Positions 7,083 through 12,428 of a DNA stretch of 13,425 nt are shown in pieces; position 1 is the first letter of the stretch, and every line of letters begins with the position of its first letter. The stretch lies in contig JAEYUA010000113.1 of NCBI GenBank assembly GCA_023433755.1, forward strand, positions 1 through 13,425. Reading direction: 5' to 3'. The notes beneath the pieces are model-generated. The model was not told the DNA's origin and ran no database searches. It worked only from the letters and a program-made list of their open reading frames with translations. This DNA is from Bacteroidota bacterium (GTDB taxonomy: Bacteria > Bacteroidota > Bacteroidia > Chitinophagales > Chitinophagaceae). The translations under genes were made by a program, and so were the position numbers.

Positions 7083-7106
7083 AACCGCAAAGGACGCGAA
7101 GAAAAG
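7083..7106 (+). repeat. CGCAAAG-family intergenic repeat, copy 2
   Basis: AACCGCAAAGGACGCGAAGA followed by AAAG, immediately after heptad block B. It aligns with the copy at 3767 over about 20 bases and has the same purine-rich, CGCnAAG character as the copy at 11344. Confidence 0.55.
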
Positions 7107-7135
7107 AACAAAATGCGCTTTGGCACACCCATGCT

Positions 7136-7163
7136 AATAGCCAACGGCCAATGGCCAACAGCC
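7136..7163. repeat. Heptad tandem repeat block C (AATAGCC/AATGGCC)
   Basis: Four contiguous 7-nt units: AATAGCC, AACGGCC, AATGGCC, AACAGCC. Units share the pattern AAnnGCC and are circular permutations of the GCCAATA units in blocks A and E. The block lies in the middle of the 427-nt gap after the Fe-S membrane gene. Confidence 0.85.
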
Positions 7164-7167
7164 TCTC

Positions 7168-7238
7168 TCTCTGCGTAACCTCCTTTTCTCCTTCTGCGTC
7201 AGCTAAAGCTTTAGCAAAAGCTGATTCTCTGCGTTAAA
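7168..7238 (-). repeat. Inverted ACGCAGAG/CGCAAAG-type repeat region with a 14-nt palindrome
   Basis: On the minus strand this stretch contains TTAACGCAGAGA, then TGACGCAGAAGGAG, then GTTACGCAGAGAG, which look like diverged units of the same purine-rich family as 7083-7106 but in opposite orientation. Between them is a perfect palindrome, GCTAAAGCTTTAGC (7202-7215), nested in outer arms TCAGCT (7199-7204) and AGCTGA (7219-7224). It could fold into a hairpin; there is no T-run suggesting a terminator. Confidence 0.45.
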
Positions 7239-7269
7239 AGAAAAAGGCTTTAACAATAAAACTGTAACT

Positions 7270-7300
7270 AATTTTGAATTTTGCCTTTTGAATTTTGACT
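7270..7300 (-). repeat. Heptad tandem repeat block D (AATTTTG units)
   Basis: Units on the plus strand are AATTTTG, AATTTTG, CCTTTTG, AATTTTG, then ACT. On the minus strand this reads AGTCAAAA followed by TTCAAAA-type units, so it contains the same AGTCAAA element as block B but inverted. Blocks B and D thus bracket the repeat-rich gap in opposite orientation. Confidence 0.85.
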
Positions 7301-7393
7301 TATCCTTCATATCTAACTCTCTCATAAACATCATCCTTAGGTATTTAAATTCAACGCATAAAAGTTTTTCCCTGTAATTACACGCCCGGTTTT

Positions 7394-7424
7394 TTTGAAT
7401 TCAGGGGTAAAATTTCTATCTTGT
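7394..7424 (+). promoter_or_regulatory. Bacteroidota-type promoter for the small membrane protein
   Basis: TTTG (7394-7397), a spacer of exactly 19 nt, then TATCTTGT (7417-7424). This approximates the Bacteroidota consensus TTTG-N19-TAnnTTTG, with the last two bases swapped. Transcription would start near 7427-7430, about 25-28 nt before the ATG at 7455. It is the only recognisable signal in the 427-nt gap other than repeats. Confidence 0.45.
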
Positions 7425-7454
7425 TTTCCGGATATAACAAAAACCAAAACCCCT

Positions 7455-7619
7455 ATGAACTTTTTTAAGAGACTAATGGAATTGGCTTCCATGCGCTTTT
7501 CTGTATTATCACAGAGACAGGTTCGTTTTGCCATCAGCCGCAAAGATTGGGTTGATTTTGGCCTGGTTGTTATCGTTTCATTTTTGATTGTGGTTTATAA
7601 GGTCAACAAGGCTTCATAA
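7455..7619 (+). CDS. Small single-pass membrane protein, 54 residues
   Basis: The product starts M-N-F-F-K-R-L-M-E-L-A, has a basic, amphipathic N-terminal half (R-F-S-V-L-S-Q-R-Q-V-R-F-A-I-S-R-K-D), and then one strongly hydrophobic segment at about residues 34-47 (F-G-L-V-V-I-V-S-F-L-I-V-V-Y) followed by K-V-N-K-A-S. The likely topology is N-terminus inside. A longer frame with a TTG start at 7395 exists, but that TTG overlaps the -33 box of the proposed promoter, and the ATG at 7455 fits the predicted transcript start. I do not recognise a family. The evidence is the good promoter, the sensible membrane topology and the placement before the SRPBCC gene; a chance frame remains possible. Confidence 0.5.
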   Translation: MNFFKRLMELASMRFSVLSQRQVRFAISRKDWVDFGLVVIVSFLIVVYKVNKAS

Positions 7620-7673
7620 CCCCCTGCCCTCCTTCGTGTTTTGTGATTATTTTTAATTACTAAACGTATTGCT

Positions 7674-8174
7674 ATGGCCGAACAGGACTGGGCAAGTTTT
7701 ACCCTTTTCATTCCTATCAAATCTCCTGTTGAAGAGATTTATGCTGCATGGACCAGCCAGCAGCAACTTGAACGCTGGTTTCTCCGTTCTGCAGTTTTTA
7801 CCAAGGCAGATGGTTCTCCCAGGGATCCACAAGATGCTGTTCAGATCGCGGACCAGTATGAATGGTTGTGGCATGGATACCCTGATGAAGTAAATGAAAA
7901 AGGTGTGGTGCTGCAGGAAAACGGAAAGGATCTTTTCAAATTCAGTTTTGGAAAGGCAGGGAATGTCACCATTACCATTTCGGAAGCGGAAGGTGAATCA
8001 ATGGTTCATTTGCTGCAGGATGAAATCCCTACCGATGAATATTCAAAATTTCATTTTCACATCGGTTGCAGCAAGGGCTGGGTGTTTTACCTGGCCAATC
8101 TCAAAAGTATACTGGAAGGTGGCATCGACCTGAGGAATAAAAAACTTCATGAAAATGAAGTGGTCAATTCTTAA
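7674..8174 (+). CDS. SRPBCC / AHSA1-like domain protein
   Basis: The 166-residue product has the START/Bet v1-like hallmarks of the Activator of Hsp90 ATPase homologue family: an N-terminal strand F-T-L-F-I-P-I-K-S-P-V-E-E-I-Y-A-A-W-T (9-27), the W-F motif in Q-L-E-R-W-F-L (residues 31-37), a central beta sheet, and the final amphipathic helix G-C-S-K-G-W-V-F-Y-L-A-N-L-K-S-I-L-E-G-G, where G-W-x-x-x-L-x-N-L-K is typical. These helix-grip domains bind hydrophobic ligands or partner proteins; most bacterial members have no assigned ligand, and a real Hsp90 role should not be assumed. The ATG at 7674 follows the small membrane gene by 54 nt. Its TAA overlaps the stop codon of the convergent LysE gene. 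Confidence 0.85.
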   Translation: MAEQDWASFTLFIPIKSPVEEIYAAWTSQQQLERWFLRSAVFTKADGSPRDPQDAVQIADQYEWLWHGYPDEVNEKGVVLQENGKDLFKFSFGKAGNVTITISEAEGESMVHLLQDEIPTDEYSKFHFHIGCSKGWVFYLANLKSILEGGIDLRNKKLHENEVVNS

Positions 8175-8923
8175 TCCTTATTCTTTTCCTGGTCGAGCTT
8201 TTCCTGGATGGAGTCCATTTTTTCTTCAAAGTTCTCCAGCTTTTCTTCAAATTTTTTGGTGAGTTCCTCGGGATGTTCGATCTGGTGCGTGGTATCTTTT
8301 TTCTTTGCCATTTTCCAGATCTGTACAATGGCCGTGAGGGTGAAGATGCCGCCGATCACATAATTGAGGATATGCTGGTTGTTGTTGATCTTGTCGGCTA
8401 TTAGCTGGCCTCCGAAAATAAAAACACAATTCCCTAACAGGGTGCCCAGCCCTATCCCAACGATATAGATATTATAATGACTGTTTTTCGGAAGCAGGAT
8501 TTTCTTGGTAAACAATACGGTGCTCCATCCAAACCAGAAAGGGATCTGCACGGGATTGACAAGACTCATCAAAAATCCAAAAAGGAACATGGGCATAGTG
8601 GTGTTGAGCACCGGGCTTTCATCAAGGTCGGGATGCAGGGCCGCATAAAAACTGGAGGCTGCCAGGCCCAGTACAATCAGCAGGGTGACCCATTCCAGGG
8701 CTTTAAAAAGTTTTTGCTGCCGGCGCACCCAGTCCATGGCAATGAGTGAGAGCCGCACGTAAACCACTTCTGCTGCAAGAGAACCGGAAGAAAAAAGAAA
8801 AGCCGGAAAGAGACCTTTTGAAACTGAGATCTGCATGGCTGCCACATTGAGTGTACCCAGGGGCAGGGAGCCCAGGAAACTGATCAGCATACCTGTTAAA
8901 CATATTCTCAGCAATTTAGGCAT
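8171..8923 (-). CDS. LysE-family exporter with a coiled-coil C-terminal tail
   Basis: The protein has 250 residues and about six hydrophobic segments. The N-terminal region (M-L-I-S-F-L-G-S-L-P-L-G-T-L-N, residues 12-26) carries the conserved proline/glycine turn of LysE/RhtB transporters, and L-V-N-P-V-Q-I-P-F-W-F-G-W in the middle matches their second conserved loop (N-P). LysE proteins export amino acids or related small cations; the substrate here cannot be read. The last 45 or so residues are unusual: a charged, heptad-patterned helix (K-K-F-E-E-K-L-E-N-F-E-E-K-M-D-S-I-Q-E-K-L) that should be a cytoplasmic coiled coil and could drive oligomerisation. Classic LysE proteins of about 200 residues lack it. 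A TATATTTG box lies 20 nt before the start codon. Confidence 0.85.
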   Translation of the reverse strand: MPKLLRICLTGMLISFLGSLPLGTLNVAAMQISVSKGLFPAFLFSSGSLAAEVVYVRLSLIAMDWVRRQQKLFKALEWVTLLIVLGLAASSFYAALHPDLDESPVLNTTMPMFLFGFLMSLVNPVQIPFWFGWSTVLFTKKILLPKNSHYNIYIVGIGLGTLLGNCVFIFGGQLIADKINNNQHILNYVIGGIFTLTAIVQIWKMAKKKDTTHQIEHPEELTKKFEEKLENFEEKMDSIQEKLDQEKNKD

Positions 8924-8942
8924 TGCGTGTTCTTGTACTTTT

Positions 8943-8974
8943 CAAATATAAATTATGTTAAAGCCAAAGGCCAA
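8943..8974 (-). promoter_or_regulatory. Promoter of the LysE gene, partly inside heptad repeat block E
   Basis: On the minus strand, TATATTTG (8950-8943) is a perfect TAnnTTTG -7 box. Upstream, TTG of an ATTGG unit (8974-8972) sits 21 nt away, and another TTTGG unit (TTTG at 8969-8966) sits 15 nt away; both belong to the heptad block. The predicted start of transcription is close to 8939, giving a leader of about 16 nt before the ATG at 8923. Confidence 0.5.
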
Positions 8975-8997
8975 TAGCCCATAGCCATTGGCTGCTG
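8963..8997. repeat. Heptad tandem repeat block E (GCCAATA/GCCATTG)
   Basis: Units: GCCAAAG, GCCAATA, GCCCATA, GCCATTG, GCTGCTG. It shares the units GCCAATA and GCCATTG exactly with block A, 3.9 kb away. It ends four bases before the stop codon of the ATP-grasp gene (TTA at 9002-9004). GCCAAT (8970-8975) and ATTGGC (8987-8992) form a 6-bp dyad. Confidence 0.85.
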
Positions 8998-9001
8998 CTC
9001 C

Positions 9002-10057
9002 TTAAATCAAAATTTCCGTATCCGATTTCTCCAGCACCTCCAGGTGTTTCTTTGCTTCTTTTAAAAAATCCAATCCCTTACGGAATGGCCAGTAACGGAT
9101 GCCGTTGCGGTGATTAATTCTCGAGATCTCAAACAAAACCTTCCAGTGATGCAGGAAAACCCTGTAGGCCTGGAAAAGAGTGAATCCTGAATTGTACACA
9201 TGATTGGGTTCAGCCCCGCTCCCGTTGAATTCCAGGATCGAAAAATTGATGCCCTGTTTCAAGTCTTCTATTGAAGCGCACTTGATATCGTAGCGGCCAT
9301 AATAAAATTGGGCACGGTGACTCATCTCATCAAAGATGCGCAGCAGGTCATCATCAATAAGATGCTGCAGGTTGGTGAACTTGGCTCCCCGGTTCAAATT
9401 GGCCGCATAGGTAAGTATGTACCGCTCACCACCAGGTACAATCGTTTCAAGAAATGCTTCATGCTTGATGCGCATTTCCTCCGGCCGGTGTCTTGCTTTA
9501 GGATGGGCCATGATCAATTCCCACAGTGTACTCTTACCATCCCCATACACATCCATCAGCTCTTTTTGAATGAAGCCGCTGATCACTCCTTTTTTTTCAC
9601 CAGGGTAACGGTAATAAAATACACTGACCTCAAGAGGGTATTCCACCAGGTCCTGCACAATGTATTCAACCGGATTTTTTTCGTGGTACGTGCGCAATTC
9701 CTTTTCATTGTCAACTTTCCGGAACAGCAGTCCTTTCATTCCCACATCAGGCTTTACAATAAAAGGATAACTGAATCCATTTTCCTGCACCTTTTTCCTT
9801 ACTTCTTCAAATGGAACACCCGGGCTCAGGTAAATGGTTTTGGGATAATAATCTTCTGGCAGCAATTCATACATTTCCTTTTTGCCCTCCCCTTCAAATC
9901 CCCCGAAAGTGATGGTAGGATTGGAAGAAGAAAAGAACCAGAAAGAACCTGAGCGCAGGCAGTACCAGAGCCACACAGGACTGATCAGGAAGTAACGAAG
10001 CTTGAAAGGCCACAATTCCCAGTTCCCCAGTTTTTCGAAAAAGCTCTTCAAGGTCAT
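9002..10057 (-). CDS. ATP-grasp ligase (D-alanine-D-alanine ligase / CphA-like)
   Basis: This 351-residue protein has an ATP-grasp domain: Y-P-F-I-V-K-P-D-V-G-M-K-G (97-109) with the ATP-phosphate lysine Lys102, the Y-G-D-G-K-S-T-L-W-E-L-I motif (171-182) seen in cyanophycin-synthetase-like ligases, N-L-N-R-G-A (220-225), and the metal-binding residues Asp257 (G-R-Y-D-I-K) and Glu276/Asn278 (L-E-F-N-G-S-G-A-E-P). It should form a carboxylate-amine or carboxylate-thiol bond through an acyl phosphate. Residues 13-44 are rich in Trp and aromatics and include a hydrophobic stretch (Y-F-L-I-S-P-V-W-L-W-Y), suggesting association with the membrane. The gene is monocistronic, without peptidoglycan or cyanophycin genes nearby, so the substrate is unknown. 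Related proteins are sometimes annotated as D-alanine-D-alanine ligase, which is not safe: the usual Ddl substrate-binding N-domain is not seen. Confidence 0.8.
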   Translation of the reverse strand: MTLKSFFEKLGNWELWPFKLRYFLISPVWLWYCLRSGSFWFFSSSNPTITFGGFEGEGKKEMYELLPEDYYPKTIYLSPGVPFEEVRKKVQENGFSYPFIVKPDVGMKGLLFRKVDNEKELRTYHEKNPVEYIVQDLVEYPLEVSVFYYRYPGEKKGVISGFIQKELMDVYGDGKSTLWELIMAHPKARHRPEEMRIKHEAFLETIVPGGERYILTYAANLNRGAKFTNLQHLIDDDLLRIFDEMSHRAQFYYGRYDIKCASIEDLKQGINFSILEFNGSGAEPNHVYNSGFTLFQAYRVFLHHWKVLFEISRINHRNGIRYWPFRKGLDFLKEAKKHLEVLEKSDTEILI

Positions 10058-10089
10058 AAGCGGTAAAAATAGTTTATAAATGAATTAAT

Positions 10090-10097
10090 TACATTTG
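10090..10097 (+). promoter_or_regulatory. -7 box for the 10114-11337 operon
   Basis: TACATTTG is a perfect TAnnTTTG match 16 nt before the GTG at 10114. No TTTG is found at the expected distance upstream (the region around 10067-10071 is AATA), so the promoter is incomplete by consensus. Confidence 0.4.
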
Positions 10098-10113
10098 AAG
10101 CAAACCACAAACT

Positions 10114-10548
10114 GTGAAGCCTGGGCTGCTGCTTCTCTTATTAATACTGCTATCCTTCCCGGTATATGCTGCTGAAAGACCGGTGCAATTGCCGGGGATA
10201 TTTGTTGAAGGTCCGCAGGTGATCAATAAAAAACTTTCCATATTGGAAAGGTTCAGGCTCCTGAAGAAAATAAGAAAGCAAAAAAAACCTGGTATTACTG
10301 CCCGGCAAAAAAGACAGGCAAGACTGTCGCTGATCCTTGGCCTGACAAGTTTTGCTTTTTTATTTATGCCTTTTGCCCTGTTCGTTGCGTTTCCGCTTGC
10401 CCTCGGAGGACTTATCTTTGGAATCAAATCAGTGAATGGTAATTCAAACGCCCAGGGTATCATAGGCATTGTGGCAAGCAGCGTGGCTTTGAGTATTTTT
10501 TTGATCGTTGGAATTGTATGGCTGAGCATTGCATTGGCCGGATTATAA
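10114..10548 (+). CDS. Small membrane protein with signal peptide (DUF4190-like)
   Basis: The 144-residue product starts at a GTG, supported by the signal peptide that begins at once (M-K-P-G then a run of leucines, cleavage likely after V-Y-A at residue 19) and by the TACATTTG box just upstream. A basic stretch follows (L-L-K-K-I-R-K-Q-K-K, and A-R-Q-K-R-Q-A-R about 50-70), then two hydrophobic hairpins: one near 72-105 containing F-P-L-A-L-G-G-L-I-F-G-I, and one near 113-142. Two helices around a G-L-I-F-G loop resemble the DUF4190 type of small membrane protein found in Bacteroidota. No function is known. It lies only 9 nt before the CCG-domain Fe-S gene, so the two should be co-transcribed. 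Confidence 0.65.
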   Translation: MKPGLLLLLLILLSFPVYAAERPVQLPGIFVEGPQVINKKLSILERFRLLKKIRKQKKPGITARQKRQARLSLILGLTSFAFLFMPFALFVAFPLALGGLIFGIKSVNGNSNAQGIIGIVASSVALSIFLIVGIVWLSIALAGL

Positions 10549-10557
10549 AATTGAATT

Positions 10558-11337
10558 ATGACTGTTAGAACAATGGCGGAATTTTTAGCTGCAGGTGAAA
10601 CACCGGAAATACTTTTCTGGGTAGGTTGCGCCGGCAGTTTTGACCAGAGAGCTCAAAAAATCACGAAGGCTTTTGCAACCATCCTTGACCATGTAGGTGT
10701 GCAATACGCCATCCTGGGCAAAGAAGAAATGTGCACGGGAGATCCTGCGCGGAGAGCGGGCAATGAATTCCTGTTCCAGATGATGGCCTACCAGAACATC
10801 CAGGTACTTAACAATTACAGTGTCAAAAAGATTGTGACCACCTGTCCACATTGTTTCAATATCATTAAAAATGAATACCCTGAGCTGGGAGGAAATTATG
10901 AAGTGGTGCATCATACCACTTTCCTTCAGCAACTGGTGGAGGAAGGAAAGATAAAGGTGAAGGATTCGGATACTTTCCGTGGAAAGAAGATCACTTATCA
11001 TGATAGCTGCTACCTGGGAAGGTCCAATGGCATTTTCGAAGCGCCACGCAAAGTGCTCGAAGCGCTGGATGTGGAACTGGTAGAGATGAAACGCTGCGGC
11101 AAAAAAGGCTTTTGTTGCGGTGCTGGTGGTGCGCAGATGTTCAAGGAAGAAGAGAAAGGTACTACAAGAGTCAATTTTGAGCGCGCAAATGAAGCGATTG
11201 AAACCGGTGCAAGTATCGTAGCCGCTGCCTGTCCTTTTTGTAATACCATGCTCACTGACGGTGTAAAGGCTGCGGATAAGGAAGCAGATACAAGGGTGCT
11301 GGATGTGGCGGAGCTGATCGCGATGTCGTTGAAATAA
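10558..11337 (+). CDS. CCG-domain Fe-S protein (HdrB/GlcF-like electron transfer subunit)
   Basis: This 259-residue protein has two cysteine-rich halves. The second is a complete CCG motif: Cys151 in H-D-S-C-Y-L-G-R, Cys186-Cys187-G in F-C-C-G-A-G-G, and Cys225/Cys228 in C-P-F-C. The first is degenerate in one position: Cys24, then C59-T-G in place of C-C-G, then Cys96/Cys99 in C-P-H-C. C-T-G-D-P-A-R-R-A-G-N-E is the form I remember for this Bacteroidota family. CCG domains bind a [4Fe-4S] or non-cubane cluster in HdrB, GlcF, LutA and ETF:quinone oxidoreductases of the Hdr type. No membrane helix is present, so it should dock on a membrane partner, most likely the protein at 5693-7027, which carries the two ferredoxin clusters but no CCG domain. 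The partnership is inferred from family knowledge. Confidence 0.88.
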   Translation: MTVRTMAEFLAAGETPEILFWVGCAGSFDQRAQKITKAFATILDHVGVQYAILGKEEMCTGDPARRAGNEFLFQMMAYQNIQVLNNYSVKKIVTTCPHCFNIIKNEYPELGGNYEVVHHTTFLQQLVEEGKIKVKDSDTFRGKKITYHDSCYLGRSNGIFEAPRKVLEALDVELVEMKRCGKKGFCCGAGGAQMFKEEEKGTTRVNFERANEAIETGASIVAAACPFCNTMLTDGVKAADKEADTRVLDVAELIAMSLK

Positions 11338-11343
11338 GGTTTT

Positions 11344-11371
11344 CACGTAAAGACGCGAAAGCGCAAAGAAG
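11344..11371 (+). repeat. CGCAAAG-family intergenic repeat, copy 4
   Basis: The stretch contains three approximately 8-nt units: CGTAAAGA, CGCGAAAG, CGCAAAGA. It begins six bases after the stop of the CCG-domain gene. The period here is 8, so it is distinct from the heptad blocks. Confidence 0.55.
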
Positions 11372-11429
11372 TGAATATAAAGAAAAGAGATGAGGGCTAA
11401 CCAGTTCAAGTGATTACCAATTAAATGAT

Positions 11430-11888
11430 ATGAAGCACTTATTACTCATATTTATCCTGATTGTATCATCAGAAGTATCAGCCCAGCACGATATAGTATT
11501 TGAATTCAGAAAATTTCAATATAAAAAGGATGTCCTGGAATATGATTCCATCAGAACCTTTTCTTTTACAGCTAATCCATTGAGTCCCTATATCGAATTG
11601 GGATCAGTAAATGGAAAAACATTTGCTGTAAGGGTTGAAGTAATTCCGTCTAATATTGAAAAACAGGGTAATCATATTTCAATTTTGGGTTTTTATATCA
11701 AGGGAAACGATGATTGGAAACAAATTCACCTGGTCACAAACCAAAGAACTATCCTTAAGGAATTAAATGAGAAAAAGGATGGCAGTTACCGCTCCCGCCC
11801 GGAATATCTTGGGGCCTGGATGATAGGCGAAGACCCTGATTACCAATTTGAATGTGTAGGGACCTTTCATTTTTTCAGGGATCAATAA
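11430..11888 (+). CDS. Secreted hypothetical protein, 152 residues
   Basis: I do not recognise this protein. A Sec signal peptide is clear (M-K-H-L-L-L-I-F-I-L-I-V-S-S, with cleavage likely after V-S-A at residue 18). The mature part looks all-beta, with alternating polar and hydrophobic residues (F-E-F-R-K-F-Q-Y; S-F-T-A-N-P-L-S-P-Y-I-E-L-G-S-V-N-G-K-T-F-A-V-R-V-E-V-I). It has only one cysteine in the mature protein, near the C-terminus. By eye it is AT-rich compared with the neighbouring Fe-S gene, as is the secreted unknown at 593. It lies 92 nt after the Fe-S gene, beyond a repeat, and 29 nt before the next gene. Confidence 0.6.
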   Translation: MKHLLLIFILIVSSEVSAQHDIVFEFRKFQYKKDVLEYDSIRTFSFTANPLSPYIELGSVNGKTFAVRVEVIPSNIEKQGNHISILGFYIKGNDDWKQIHLVTNQRTILKELNEKKDGSYRSRPEYLGAWMIGEDPDYQFECVGTFHFFRDQ

Positions 11889-11905
11889 GGGATTTTTGGA
11901 ACCCT

Positions 11906-11913
11906 TAACTTTG
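11906..11913 (+). promoter_or_regulatory. -7 box almost touching the next start codon
   Basis: TAACTTTG matches TAnnTTTG perfectly and ends five bases before the ATG at 11918, so the transcript would be leaderless or nearly so. No TTTG is seen at the proper distance upstream (around 11882-11886), so a promoter is possible but not complete by consensus. Confidence 0.4.
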
Positions 11914-11917
11914 CAGC

Positions 11918-12427
11918 ATGAACCTTGAATACAAACACCTTCTCCCGGAAAATTTTTCTCCCCATAGCAAGGTCTGGGTTTACCAGTCCAACAGGTTATT
12001 CATGTTGTCGGAAGCCTTGGAGATTGAAGACATCCTGAAACAATTTACAGCCGAATGGCGCTCCCATGGTGCGGAGGTGGATGCTTATGCCAATTTATTC
12101 TTTGGACAGTTCGTGGTTTTAATGGCTGATGAAAGCCGGACCACTGTAGGTGGATGCAGCACCGATTCTTCTGTACGATTCATAAAAGAACTGGGAGAAA
12201 AATTCCAGGTTGATTTTTTCAACCGCACCAACCTGGCTTTCCTGGTTAAGGATAAGATCCAGGTGCTCCCCATGAACCAGGTGCAGTACGCGATGGATAA
12301 CCAGTTCATCAATAGCGATACGCTTTATTTCAACAACCTTGTATTGACCAAAGAAGCACTGGAAAACGACTGGATCATTCCGCTGAAACAAAGCTGGCTG
12401 GCGAAAAGGTTTTTGCAATCAGCTTGA
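11918..12427 (+). CDS. Conserved Bacteroidota protein of unknown function (commonly mislabelled 'ABC transporter ATPase')
   Basis: The 169-residue product matches, from memory, a Bacteroidota family often called 'ABC transporter ATPase' in databases. The pattern is S-K-V-W-V-Y-Q-S-N-R (17-26), an A-x-x-W-x-x-H-G-A-x-V region, F-V-V-L-M-A-D-E, then G-G-C-S-T-D-S-S-V-R-F-I-K-E-L and V-D-F-F-N-R. It ends with F-N-N-L-V-L-T-K and I-P-L-K-Q-S-W. It has no Walker A, ABC signature or Walker B motif, so it is not an ATPase of that kind. It is soluble, with no signal peptide or membrane segment. The conserved G-C-S-T-D-S-S-V centre with a fixed cysteine could be a functional site, but its role is unknown. 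Its stop codon abuts heptad block F. Confidence 0.75.
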   Translation: MNLEYKHLLPENFSPHSKVWVYQSNRLFMLSEALEIEDILKQFTAEWRSHGAEVDAYANLFFGQFVVLMADESRTTVGGCSTDSSVRFIKELGEKFQVDFFNRTNLAFLVKDKIQVLPMNQVQYAMDNQFINSDTLYFNNLVLTKEALENDWIIPLKQSWLAKRFLQSA

Positions 12428-12428
12428 G

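Larger units (their letters stand above)
7107..7393. other. Repeat-rich non-coding part of the gap after the Fe-S membrane gene
   Basis: Together with blocks B and copy 2 just before it, this stretch makes up a long gene-free interval. It holds heptad blocks C and D and the inverted purine-rich repeat region. Between 7301 and 7393 I see no repeat, ORF or hairpin of note. Short frames on both strands lack any family character. Confidence 0.6.

Noticed and set aside
7028..7454. Insertion sequence or small mobile element
   Set aside because: Inverted repeat units bracket the region, but there is no transposase, no target duplication that I can find and the units are degenerate.
9308..9952. Plus-strand ORF of 214 codons opposite the ATP-grasp gene
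   Set aside because: It is a shadow of a gene with intact catalytic motifs; the product has no domain character.
10089..10529. Minus-strand ORF of 146 codons opposite the small membrane protein
   Set aside because: No family character; the plus-strand frame has a signal peptide, promoter box and 9-nt link to the Fe-S gene.
10585..11409. Minus-strand ORF of 274 codons opposite the CCG-domain gene
   Set aside because: Long only because the opposite gene has few codons that read as stops on this strand; no motif, and the real gene has a full cysteine signature.
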